Assembly (NCBI RefSeq): GCF_921293095.1
Contig: NC_060252.1
Coordinates: 81,860,866 to 81,924,865 of the forward strand
Direction of reading: 5' to 3'
DNA length: 64,000 nt
Source of the DNA: Ischnura elegans
Lineage: Eukaryota; Arthropoda; Insecta; Odonata; Coenagrionidae
Part shown: piece by piece, positions 17,516 through 27,245 of the stretch
Layout of the letters: every line of letters begins with the position of its first letter
Position numbering within the stretch: position 1 is the stretch's first letter
The notes under the pieces: model-generated
Told to the model about the DNA's origin: nothing
The model's input: only the letters and a program-made list of their open reading frames with translations
Databases searched by the model: none
Position numbers and translations under genes: made by a program

Positions 17516-18043
17516 ATGCAGATCGTAGTATCTATAACTTTCAACCAAGGAGGAGTGACGGAGCTTGCAGCAGTTGATGTAGATTCAAACCGTCTATTTT
17601 GGGGCAGTTTCAAGAAACATGGAAAGCTCGTGGCTGGAGGAAAGAAACTTCGTTTTGCAGACCCCCTACAACGTGATGAGACTTCCTTTAACGAGGGATT
17701 CATATCTCACGTGGAACTTTCATCCACCTTGGAAGCTTTGACTGAGGGTGCAATGGCGCTTTATGCATACACTGAAGCAGAGTGTGAGTTCCTGACCGAT
17801 CTCACGGGGCGTACTTTCATCTCTCTCGAGAAAGAATTACACTGTCCTCCTCCCGAAAAATGCTCCTTTCCTGCCTATTCCTGCCTCAATCCTTGTCACA
17901 AGTTGCGCAATAGTACCTGCGCATTGAGAGATGCACATTCATTAGCGCAATGGTTTCAGTACAACCGTCTCAAGGCGGAAGTTGATCCATGCTCTGATGA
18001 CTGTTCCCCCACCCCTCCTCCATCGTCATCCTCCTCCTCTTAA
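17516..18043 (+). CDS. Conserved accessory protein with Cys-rich C-terminus
   Basis: The 175-aa protein is related to the product of 38778-39296 in Polinton 2 (shared GGKKL, SLEKEL, CLNPCHKLRNSTCALR). A beta-rich N-terminal part with TELAAVDVDSN leads to a cysteine/histidine cluster and a helix HSLAQW. The last third echoes the protein at 18767 (C...H...CA....LA.W), suggesting a distant common RNase H-like (DEDDh exonuclease) ancestry with altered catalytic residues; this is inference. The low-complexity tail is Pro/Ser-rich. ATG 17516 is used because the upstream frame has only a TTG and because the Polinton 2 homolog aligns from here. Confidence 0.7.
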   Translation: MQIVVSITFNQGGVTELAAVDVDSNRLFWGSFKKHGKLVAGGKKLRFADPLQRDETSFNEGFISHVELSSTLEALTEGAMALYAYTEAECEFLTDLTGRTFISLEKELHCPPPEKCSFPAYSCLNPCHKLRNSTCALRDAHSLAQWFQYNRLKAEVDPCSDDCSPTPPPSSSSSS

Positions 18044-18075
18044 GCAGTTTCATTGCTTGTCATACATCAGTCGTC

Positions 18076-18639
18076 ATGCAGACGTCGGAGACATCAGGAC
18101 CTTCACCGGTGAAAAGAAAGAGGCCCGTTGAACAACCCATTTCTGCTTCATTCCACGACTTTAAGAATTTAGTGCTTCAAACTGTGTATTACTTGAACAG
18201 TGGAAAGACAAAAAGTGTGTGTATTGGATACGATCCCAGCAGTGACTTTGAATCAGTCGTGCAATTTAATCAAGTTGGAAAGAAAAGTGTGATTGTTTCA
18301 CAAAGCGAGTGGAAAAGTATCTTGAACTGTGAAAAGGATGTTGCTTTGTTCTTTTACAAAGGAGAAAAGCATTTTTTAACTTCCTGTTTGACGTATGCAA
18401 ATTACTTTGGGAAGACGCATTTGGTTATTAAAAAGACTTTTAACTTAAAGGAAGATGAGTGGTTTGCATTTGTGAAACTCTTCAAGCTAATAGATCTTTT
18501 CCTCCAGAAACTGTCGGTTGGTCGTGACAAAGTGAGACATTTTCTCGCCACCAAACTAGCAAAGAACATCACAGATTGTGATTTTGAACGACTTGAATTA
18601 GAGATGGCACTCATAACATATGGTTTGGCTGATGAATAG
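18076..18639 (+). CDS. Uncharacterised Polinton accessory protein
   Basis: This 187-aa protein starts with a basic KRKRP cluster (possible nuclear signal). It contains a SVCIGYDPSSDFESVVQFNQ beta segment, a VIVSQSEWKSIL helix and a second EWFAFVKLFKLIDLF helix. The beta-beta-EW-helix pattern recurs in the 320-aa protein of Polinton 2 at the same relative place (47045). I do not recognise a characterised family; a single-strand nucleic-acid-binding (PC4-like) fold is conceivable but unproven. It lies between two exonuclease-like accessory genes. Confidence 0.65.
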   Translation: MQTSETSGPSPVKRKRPVEQPISASFHDFKNLVLQTVYYLNSGKTKSVCIGYDPSSDFESVVQFNQVGKKSVIVSQSEWKSILNCEKDVALFFYKGEKHFLTSCLTYANYFGKTHLVIKKTFNLKEDEWFAFVKLFKLIDLFLQKLSVGRDKVRHFLATKLAKNITDCDFERLELEMALITYGLADE

Positions 18640-18766
18640 CCTGTGTGTGAGTGAAAGGCTTTTTAACCTCTGGCACGAATGAGAGTTCTGTAAGTTAGAG
18701 AGTCTTGATGTAAGTTCAACCCCTGGCATTGGGTGTAAAAACCTTGTAAGTTGAACATACATCGCG

Positions 18767-19237
18767 ATGAGCGCCATTATCGAATTTCAAGGATTCTCGG
18801 ACAGCAAAGGAGATTTTATCGTCAAGGAGTTGGCAATCATTGCTGTACAGAATAAATGTTGTAATACGTGGTTATTTAAATTACCACCGAGACTGCTTTC
18901 TACAAAAGAGACATACTGGCTGAGAAATAACTATCACGGCTTGACTGAATATTCTGGAGACGTAGATTATCAGGATTTGGAGAGCATACTGTACAACTAT
19001 ACAAAGCAGTACAAAATACTATTCACCAAGGGTGCGCAAAAGGCGTCTTACTTAACCCGTTTTCTTCCCAAGGGAATTTGTGTGGTCAATCTGGAACTTT
19101 ATGGTTGTCCCTCGTTAAAAAGATTAACTACAAATGAGGGATGTTTAATTGAAAATCATATGGATGGAAATCAGCAGTGTGCTAGAAAGAATTGTTTTAA
19201 GCTGGCTGATTGGTGTGAAAAAAATAAAGTATGTTAG
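18767..19237 (+). CDS. Exonuclease-like (DEDDh-type?) accessory protein
   Basis: The 156-aa protein has the layout IIEFQGF...FIVKELAII (residues 4-25), then LFKLPP, NYHGL, a central FTKGAQKASYL and a Cys/His end CPSLKRL...CL.EN.....CA..NC..LADW. This is an arthropod transposon-associated family. The order matches the three DEDDh exonuclease motifs, but the first acidic pair reads E-x-Q and the last D is replaced, so it may be catalytically inactive. The homolog in Polinton 2 is at 47947-48525. The 3' end overlaps the next ATG by seven bases. Confidence 0.65.
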   Translation: MSAIIEFQGFSDSKGDFIVKELAIIAVQNKCCNTWLFKLPPRLLSTKETYWLRNNYHGLTEYSGDVDYQDLESILYNYTKQYKILFTKGAQKASYLTRFLPKGICVVNLELYGCPSLKRLTTNEGCLIENHMDGNQQCARKNCFKLADWCEKNKVC

Positions 19238-19506
19238 ATTTTATAGTAAATTGTATTGTTCCGTTTCTTTTCTTGGTCACGTTTTCTTTAATCATTTACA
19301 ATTTTGTGCAAATGAGAAGGTACGATTGCATTGTGGGATATTTACTAGAGTATGATTACTTAAATGAGAGTGCTGGAGGATTGTCAGCGCTCAGACATGC
19401 TGTTCAACTATTTCAAGAACAATATAACATTAGTGGAGGTGGTGATATGAACTATGAAACTGTGAATATGGTGAATAATATAACCAACTCATCCGTGTGT
19501 GGATGA
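19231..19506 (+). CDS. Membrane-anchored matrix metalloproteinase pro-domain only
   Basis: The 91-aa protein begins with a hydrophobic segment (residues 4-24: signal anchor or signal peptide) and then follows the MMP pro-domain of the Polinton 2 metalloprotease: YLLEYDYLN, AVQLFQEQYNISG, then N...VCG at the position of the cysteine switch PRCGVVD. The frame ends directly after Cys-Gly, so the catalytic and hemopexin domains are absent. It could be the stump of a lost MMP or a functional trans-acting propeptide that binds MMP zinc through its cysteine. The switch is degenerate (SSVCG instead of PRCG). An AATAAA lies just after the stop. It overlaps the preceding gene. Confidence 0.7.
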   Translation: MLDFIVNCIVPFLFLVTFSLIIYNFVQMRRYDCIVGYLLEYDYLNESAGGLSALRHAVQLFQEQYNISGGGDMNYETVNMVNNITNSSVCG

Positions 19507-19610
19507 TTATGTAAAATTTATTGTAATAAATATCTATTTATTTTTACCTTGGTCTTTTATTTTTTGAAGGATAAATCACAACAACAATTTAAATAGTAAG
19601 TTTTTTTTAT

Positions 19611-20168
19611 TCAATAAATATCCACATCTTTCTCAAGTTTAAGTATAAACTTCATTACATGCAGACGAGTACCTATAATAGCGTCCGTGGTACTGTATCT
19701 CACTTTTGATTGTATATGGTCCGTGTAACACACAGGTTTTGCACCATCAACACAATCACTTTGAATCATTCCTCCTCCTCCTCCCTTTGCCTTTAAATGG
19801 AATTGAGGTTGGTAGCACTCGTGCACATCCAACCAGATGATCGGGCGCTGCTCTTCCGCCAGGCGTCGCTTCCCCGGATCGGTAATGTTATCCTGACTGG
19901 TTACATTAAATCTCTCCACGATCGCCCCTGCTTCATTTCGGAAGCCGGAGAAAGTCACCTTCTGTCCAACCACTTCAATTTTCTTGTTCTGATGTCGGAA
20001 TACACAACAGTACTCCGCGTTAAAAAGTACCGTGAGCACAAAATCTGTGCCCCGATGAGGGATGTAGATGATGTAAGTATCCGAATCTGACTGCCTCTCC
20101 ACCACGAGCTCAGTACCCTCAAGGTAAGCCTCGGGATGTCTATGCAGAGCGGCTGTTCTGGTGTTCAT
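19611..20168 (-). CDS. Unrecognised right-end protein; promoter and 5' end inside the TIR
   Basis: The product is a 185-aa soluble protein with no signal peptide, a beta-rich N-terminal half (TYIIYIPHRGTDFVLTVLF), a GGGGG linker and a Cys-containing C-terminal part. I do not recognise it and see no homolog in Polinton 2. A TATATAAG box at 20205-20212 sits about 40 bases upstream. The first 27 codons, the leader and the promoter lie in the right TIR, so the left TIR carries a truncated copy (3193-3303). It converges on the MMP pro-domain gene, with AATAAA signals on both strands between them. Confidence 0.75.
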   Translation of the reverse strand: MNTRTAALHRHPEAYLEGTELVVERQSDSDTYIIYIPHRGTDFVLTVLFNAEYCCVFRHQNKKIEVVGQKVTFSGFRNEAGAIVERFNVTSQDNITDPGKRRLAEEQRPIIWLDVHECYQPQFHLKAKGGGGGMIQSDCVDGAKPVCYTDHIQSKVRYSTTDAIIGTRLHVMKFILKLEKDVDIY

Positions 20169-20420
20169 GGTGACGACGAATGAGCTCGCATCCTCCTGTA
20201 CTCGCTTATATATGGTAGGTTCCCCACACCACTTGAACCTTGATTGGTTCGTCGACTTCGTGGGGGTGGGTTGGGCGGAACCTCCCGTCCCACTTTAACC
20301 TTGACGAGTTCGTCGATTTTGTGGGGGTGGGTTGGGCGGAGAGTCTAGACGTTCAAGGTCACGGGGGAGTGGGATGAGTGGGGTCAATGACTCCCCCAGA
20401 ATGCCCATTTCTCACCTACT
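20087..20420. repeat. Right terminal inverted repeat, Polinton 1
   Basis: This is the reverse complement of 2941-3274. It contains the mirror-image subterminal 61-bp repeats and the promoter and first codons of the minus-strand gene. Confidence 0.95.
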
Positions 20421-20426
20421 GAAGGG
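20421..20426. repeat. Target site duplication, right, Polinton 1
   Basis: GAAGGG is identical to 2935-2940. Confidence 0.93.
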
Positions 20427-21447
20427 TTTTTGAGCCTCGGGAAGCTTGTGAGCTAGCTGGGGCTAGACTCCCAACTGACCAAATGGCGAACGTTAAAATG
20501 CCAATCTTTCGCTGAGTTTCAACGACGTTTTGAGTGCATAGAGCATGGAGTTCACACTCCGCACGGAAAATATCATTGCTAGGAAAGACTTTTGCCAACA
20601 ACATTAGCATCGGCTGCTCAGCAATTGCCGCCAAATCCTAATCACTACAACACGCTCTCTTTCGACTCCATTCTTTTTGAAAGTCTATCATTTTGGGCTT
20701 TTCACCGTAGTACGATGTAAATGCTTATCTCCTTTCAGGGAACTGGTACGCACCAAATAACTTATTCTTAGGATTTATTGATGCCTTTATTCGGGCGAGG
20801 TTGAGACTAAAAAGTCCTTTCTTCCGCTTAACACCTTACAGGGTAGTTTCATTTGTTTGATATTTTATGTGGTATAAGCGTAGCCTACGTTATTCATATA
20901 TATTCATGTATATAACGTAGGCTACGGTATAAGATTCGGAGGGAAGAACCACCGAGGCCTCAGGACAGTAGACAGTAGGCTTACCTTAGGTAGATGCATA
21001 AAAATTAAAGCAAATGTAAAAAGGCAACAATAATATTTATTGGGAATTAGCACAGTCTCTTATAAGAATAACATAAATTAGCAAACAAATCAGTGCAGTA
21101 TAAAATATTTCTTCAAAGAATTTCTTCATAGACTCCTGCATAAAAAGAGTGGAAAAACATGCAATTAGTTAACTTCATTTAAATTGTTTCAGATATGAAA
21201 GGAGAAGACAAATTTAGAAAATGCAAAAACGTTATGCGAAATGGTAAGACTTAACGAGTTTTAAACAACATAATCTTGGCATAAATATTTCTAATTAATA
21301 TGTAACAGTATACATTGTAGCACCCTCAAGAGGGTGGCTGCTAGTATGAGTCACCTAGTGGGCTTCAAGATGATAAACTTATCTCAGATGATGACTTATC
21401 GCAGTTAATGTTGTACCTCAATAGATATACAAGATTTGTATATTTTT

Positions 21448-21500
21448 TTATAATATTTCTTGGAGTTTTACATTGACCTAAACTCCAAGAAATATTATAA
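21448..21500. repeat. Perfect 21-bp inverted repeat with 11-nt loop
   Basis: The arms are 21448-21468 and 21480-21500 (TTATAATATTTCTTGGAGTTT and its exact complement). The DNA would form a clean RNA hairpin. Nothing else marks it as an RNA gene. Confidence 0.7.
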
Positions 21501-23133
21501 CATGTATTAAACAAGGTCAAGAATAGAAGAGGAAAAAAAAATAATAATTATACAAGATTTGAAAAAGAATTAGTCCAATTACGCATTTCTGACCATATTT
21601 AAAGACGTTAGACACAAAAATTTGAAGTCCGTCGCTTTCCGCAGCTTTAAGTTTTGAATTATTCCTAAAGTTGAAACTCTGAAGTAATGGAAGATGATAC
21701 TGTATTTGGTAATGTTTTTCCTACAATTGGGTAACCAATGCATGATAGCTCTGCGTGGGAATTAAATCCTCATCACCTAATGAGTCTTCATAGTTACCAT
21801 GGAAATCAAGAAAAAAAACGATGACAGCATTTTACTCATTCTTTACCTCAAGCACAGCGGATGTAATACGATTTTTACTTACGAGAAGTAAGCCTAAAAC
21901 GAACGCAAACCCGATATTATCATAAAATTTTGATATTTGGCGGGTTTTTCAAGGTGCATAATGGGCACTACCTGCATTAAATATGAATTATTTTAACACA
22001 AAAATTGGATTTTCAGAGAATAATTAACCAATCCAAAGTAGTAAAAAGTGTTTGCGTTACATTACCCCACTCCGAGTAATTACATCTTACATTACCCAAC
22101 TCCGAGTAATTGAGGAACGTCCGCAGTTTTTATTTTTTTTGCGGGAGAATCGATTTAACCAGTTTAACAATGTTTACATTTTCTGACGTCAAATGAAGTA
22201 TTCTGCATAGATAATAATTCCTGTCGATATCTCAAAGGTACGTCGAGTAGAGCGGAAATTATGGAAAAAGTACCATTTTGTCGACAATTTTCGCAACAAT
22301 GAACCTAAAAAGGAGTATTGGAGTAAAAACCAAACGTCCGTCCAGAAAAAGTACGAAATGTCCGCCTTTTCAATTTTCCCAGGAGGATCTATACAACCAG
22401 TTTGAAAAAGTATACGTTTTCTTACGTCAAATAAAATGCCTCATGTTCTTACAAAGTTTAAAGGAATTCGGTCAGCTCTAAGTGGATGTGTTAATAAAAA
22501 AAAATTAAATTTCGGTTACATTCAAGGATTTTATAATTTTTATCTCGGTAACCAGTCGTAGCACAAGCAGAAATCTTACCTAAATACAGTGGAGGACATT
22601 GAATGCATGTATAATAATTCTTTCCGTGGTCGATATCACAAAATTACGCTGAGGCCAGCAGAAATTACGGAAAAAAAATAAAAAAAATCCGTTAAATCTA
22701 TATTCGGACTTTTTTTCTCGCAACAATGTACGTAAAAAAACACTAAAAATCATAGGAATTTGTGGTGTGAGTCACCCTTCCCACTGTATATGTAAGGGAG
22801 GACACTTAAAGGGTCCGAGAGAGATTATCAAACACATTGGCTTTATTCCTTCCAGCAGTCGTAGGTCCTCTGCATCTCAGGAATACAGTACGGCAGTTGT
22901 TCAGTAGTAGAAGGTGATTTTGATATGGCCATACGGAGTAAAAACCAAAGGAACAATGGCAGAAAATATGAATGCGGATAGAAATATAAAGAAGTTATCA
23001 AGCAAAAAGTATAAACCTAGAAGAGAAATTGAAAGTGATCAATGGCTTTGAAAATCAAGAGTGTCAAAGCGATATTGCACGTTAGTTTAACTTCATGACG
23101 TCGACAGTCAACGCACTACCTATTATTCTGATT

Positions 23134-23415
23134 CAGGGCCGGTTCTAGACATTTTTCTAGCGTAAACGAACAATATTCCGCCCCCCCTCAAAAATAACCC
23201 GTGAGTTAGCAGGAATTCTCTCTGAAAATTTTAAAATAAATACAAATACTTTAAGAGTAAGGGTCGTAACTTAAATATTAGCGTGAACTAATGAAGTGCT
23301 TAATCTTAAATACTGAATGTGATATTTTTTGGACCTGAATACCAGCGCTTAAGCGCCCTCCTTTGCTTGGCTCCCAACGTGCCGCGTCCTTTGCTTACCG
23401 CCTCAACCGGCCCTG
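23134..23415. mobile_element. Non-autonomous hAT-like MITE (282 bp)
   Basis: The ends are CAGGGCCGGTT and AACCGGCCCTG, an 11-bp terminal inverted repeat. The 8-bp flanks TTCTGATT and ATCTGAAT agree at six of eight positions, as expected for an old hAT-type target duplication. It has no coding capacity. Confidence 0.6.
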
Positions 23416-26359
23416 ATCTGAATAAAGACGAAGTTAAAACGTCAGTGACATCAGCTACACCAACTTCAGCCAAGCGATCACCACGTATGCGAAGTTCATT
23501 GCTGTGAAAAAATGAAGAGACTTCTAATTACATGGATTTATCATAAACGGTCAAATGATGTTCCTCTATCACAGGCAGTTATTTGTGCAAATTCTGCGGC
23601 TTCATTTGAATATATTAAATAAGATGGGAGTGGTGATTGCTCCGAGACATTTAGTGGAAGCTCCGGTTGGTTCCAGAATTTTAAACGGCCAGCTGTTTAT
23701 TCAAAGCCTCATTAGTTGTTCTTATAAATGACATGAAAAGTAGATACAATTTACTCATCCAAATTTGTTAAAGGCTTACAATCAGTGTATGGGATAGGTG
23801 GACGCAGTTGATGAAGATATTGATAAATATTGAGATGAAAAGAAATAGTATTCCAGCCTACTGTTGTTCCGCTTTGAATTGGCGCAAAAAAATCTTGAAA
23901 ATCGCATGAAATAAGAAAGATAAAGCAAGTGGATATCCTAGAATCTCGTCACAGTGAGGAATATCGCTATTTTAAAAAACTATGATATTCCGTCTAATCC
24001 TGGAAGGGAAGAAATATCATCTCAAAGGCACAACCATTCATCCTTGATTCATCCCATGACCTCATACTTTGTCACACGATAATCATTCCAAACTTGCTCC
24101 ACCCAATGCAACTAAAATACCACTTGCTAATGCTATGGTGCACTTTTAAAATAATTTTCAACGCTCATCATGGATCTAAAAAAAGGAAAAAGTTCATTCA
24201 AAAGTAATCGTGATTTTCTAACATAGAAAAATAGTTTTTTGGTTTGAATCTCGTCCTAAGCAAATATTTTTAGAAAGGATTGTTGTATCATACAAGAATT
24301 CATACAATAAAAAGTGCATGATCGCCGAATTTTATATAGTTTAGTCTCCACTTCGGGACAAGGTCTTCATGACAAGAGTATGGTTCCACGGCCAAATTTT
24401 CTTCAAGGCAAGATAATATGAGTACTTGAGAGACAACTGGTTTCCTATGCGGTTGTTCTCCTCATTAGGAAATATACCCAGGGCCGGATCAAATGGGGGG
24501 CCTGATGGGCCTGGGCCCTTGGCCACCCTCCAAGAATAAGCCCTGCACCAGTATAGAGATAAATCTCACAAAAACGGAAAAAAGAAAAAAGCATCATGTA
24601 TGAAGGGATTCGAAGAGAAGAGGGTTTTTTTGTTATATGTAATCGTCAACGTGGCATCATCTCTGAATTTGTCGCACGAAAATCAAGGAAAGTGCCTGGA
24701 TTGTAATACATTAGTTACATTTGTATACAGTGATGGATCCAGGATAGGGTTAGGGAGGGGTGGGGGGTGGCTATTTAGGGGGCAACCTCCCAGCAGTAGT
24801 AGTGGTGCAAACAAAAAAAGTTATGCCTTGGACTCTTGACTGTCATTAGATGCATAATGAGCTGGCTTGCATAAGGGCCTGGCTGAGTGCTGTCAAGAGG
24901 TTAAATTGATCTATTAACTAATAATTGTTTAATTATCAAATCAGAGGATACAGAGACCGATGGGTTGCCTATATTCCGGCGTCCAGGAGCTTCCTCTACA
25001 GCCATAGCGTTGTCTTTCCAAAATCAAGGATGCTCACTGCCATTGATGCAGCAAGGGGGGTTTTGAGGGATAAAACCCCCCCAAAGCTCAGAGAAATATT
25101 TAAATTAAATCCATTTTACTTTATTACATTAAAATTATTTATAGAATAGTGTAAGGATATATATATAATATCCTTCAGAAAGCTGTAAAACTCACTATTC
25201 ATCCTATAATTTTTCTTGGGAGGGCCCACGCACTTCCCGCTTATTCCATACCCCCAGACACCCCAGTATTAGTTTTGCCTTAAACCCAGTGGCGGCTCGT
25301 GAGTCAAATGCTGGGGGGGGGCACTCCACCGGCGGGTCATAATTTTTTAATATTTCGTGTATTTTATTAAGTTTTTACGGCAATCTAGGAATTAAATTTT
25401 GTGATGCCATATGTTCCGTTTTTTTCAACAAAAATACCTAGTTTTCCTAATAAAGCTTGATTAATAACTACTTAATGCAGAAGACTCTCGGTCATACGGA
25501 TCGGCTTAGTCCGGACTCTAGATCATACTGATCAATGATCTTGAAGAATAAAAATATATTTGCTGCGATATTTTGCAAATACAAACGAAAATACGTAACT
25601 TTAGGTTTTAGCGCCTACATTCTTCGTGCGGATATGCCCGCATTGCACTTCTGTTGTTCGTTTTGCAATCATAATGCGTTATTTGTCAAATCTATACAAT
25701 ATTTGCAATGATTTAGGTAGCAATTTGTAACACCTGAGGAGGGGGGGGGGGTGTCACTGACTTCCACTAGGCAACAAACACTACGAGAATGCACGCGCTT
25801 TGCTATGGCAGATGTAGGCTTTGATTGCGGACGCCAGATTATACACCCGCCGCACAGTGGGCTGAAATCGAAAAAAGCTGGCCAAAAATCATATCTTCCA
25901 TATTTTTATAATTAGCTCGACGAAATTTTTCCTACTATTCATATTTGGGTTATATAACATGAATATAAAGACTTTTTGCCGAAAAATTGTTCCTGGGAAA
26001 TTTTTTAAACAAATTCGCGGAGACGAAAAAAAAGCAAAAATCGACTATTTGGACGGCCTCAGTTAAGAGGGAACTTTTAATTGAAATTAATAGTTAGGAA
26101 TAAAAAAGTAAGTAGTTTACCATGAAATTTAATAATTTAAATAACAATGTTCATACAAAATACATAAATTATTTTTTTAAACATTATTAATGATTTAGTC
26201 AACTAATTTTGCGTTAACACTTTGAAAGGACACACATAAGAAATCACCTAGCAAAAAATTTATACCATAAACCAAAATGCCACATAAAATTATTTATGAA
26301 CCATAATATATAAACATAAATATATAAAACATAAGAAAACATTAGGGATAAATTTACCA

Positions 26360-27245
26360 GCCCACTACCAGTTTTCATCGGATTCCCAGCCGTCACTGTC
26401 CTCATCAGAAGTTGGCTCCTCTAATACAAGTAAGTTTCGTATATCGATTGAAACATTTCTTTTAGCATATGTACCTACATACATAACTATTGGATATTAG
26501 ATAATCCGAAGTAAGGAGGAGCCTTCGGAAAAGATCTCCCATTTCTTCTAAGCGCAAAATTTTTCGCGTGTGGTGCGCTCCGAATCTTTTGATATCTTTG
26601 TGGACAGATTCCAAAGCCCTCCTAAGAAAATTGGCCAATTGGAAGCACTGCTACCTTGGTAAGTGATGCTGCATGAAACTGCACTTTGTGCACCGTGGGA
26701 GGCATGTAGTATCACGGATACATATCCACAAAAAGGGATGCAGTTTCTGAGCAGTACTCGCTGAAATTGGCGTAATCTATCTCAAGTCCAAATGTCAGAG
26801 CTTTTAAAATAAAGGCAAACCTTGAGATGAGTTCCTCGCTAATGCCTATTTAAAAAGGAAAAAAAGTCCTCACCAAATCCTTCTTCCAAAAATTTTTAAA
26901 TATTCATAACAAATTTTGGAATTAATAAATAAAAATCTATATAATATGATTTTTTGATGGTAAACATACCGGTAATTTCTGATGTTAGCTTAGGTTCAGA
27001 AAATACGTCGGGCTGTGTTCCCATCATTAGTCGTGCCTTGACCATGCTTTGACAAGGAGTCTCAAGAAGAGATTCATGCATATCTGTTGGGAGCGGTATA
27101 TCCTTCTCTAAACAACATCGAAATTTTACTACAAACCTGACACTGGTTCTCTTGCATTCTTTCCATATCTGGATATACCCATTGAAAACGTATTTATCCA
27201 TGACATTCTTCAACATTTCCTTTGTCTTCTCGTCTTTCAACAATT
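26360..27245 (-). pseudogene. Transposase-like coding remnants
   Basis: Minus-strand fragments in several frames can be read. One 115-aa open frame starts MLKDEKTKEMLKNVMDKY. A second fragment around 26530-26830 contains MPPTVHKVQFH, LPIGQF and HHTRKILRLEEM, a pattern I recall from uncharacterised arthropod transposon proteins. An acidic end, EEPTSDEDSDGWESDENW, lies near 26370. Stops and frame changes separate them. It is probably the decayed transposase of the surrounding 37-bp-TIR element. Confidence 0.5.

Larger units (their letters stand above)
2941..20420 (+). mobile_element. Polinton/Maverick element 1, complete (17,480 bp)
   Basis: The element starts AGTAGGTGAG and ends CTCACCTACT. 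It is bounded by 334-bp terminal inverted repeats and a perfect 6-bp target duplication. Inside are the diagnostic Polinton genes: protein-primed family B DNA polymerase, DDE integrase with chromodomain, A32-type ATPase, adenain-like protease, major and minor capsid proteins. All core frames are open. By eye the outer 278 bp of the two TIRs are identical, which points to recent insertion. Polintons replicate through a protein-primed polymerase, integrate with a retrovirus-type integrase, and are thought to form virions (adintovirus-like). Whether this copy is active cannot be told from sequence. Confidence 0.97.
20427..25852. other. Host intergenic DNA with decayed transposon pieces
   Basis: No conserved gene is seen. 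Items inside: a short inverted repeat at 20879-20926 (arms CGTAGCCTACGTTAT), a perfect 21-bp hairpin at 21448-21500, a set of diverged repeats around 22130-22700 that share TTACGTCAAAT-like and CGTCGAGTAG-like pieces, a MITE at 23134-23415, and transposon-end-like CAGGGCCGGATC (about 24482) and CAGTGGCGGCTCG (about 25289) sequences. Confidence 0.45.
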
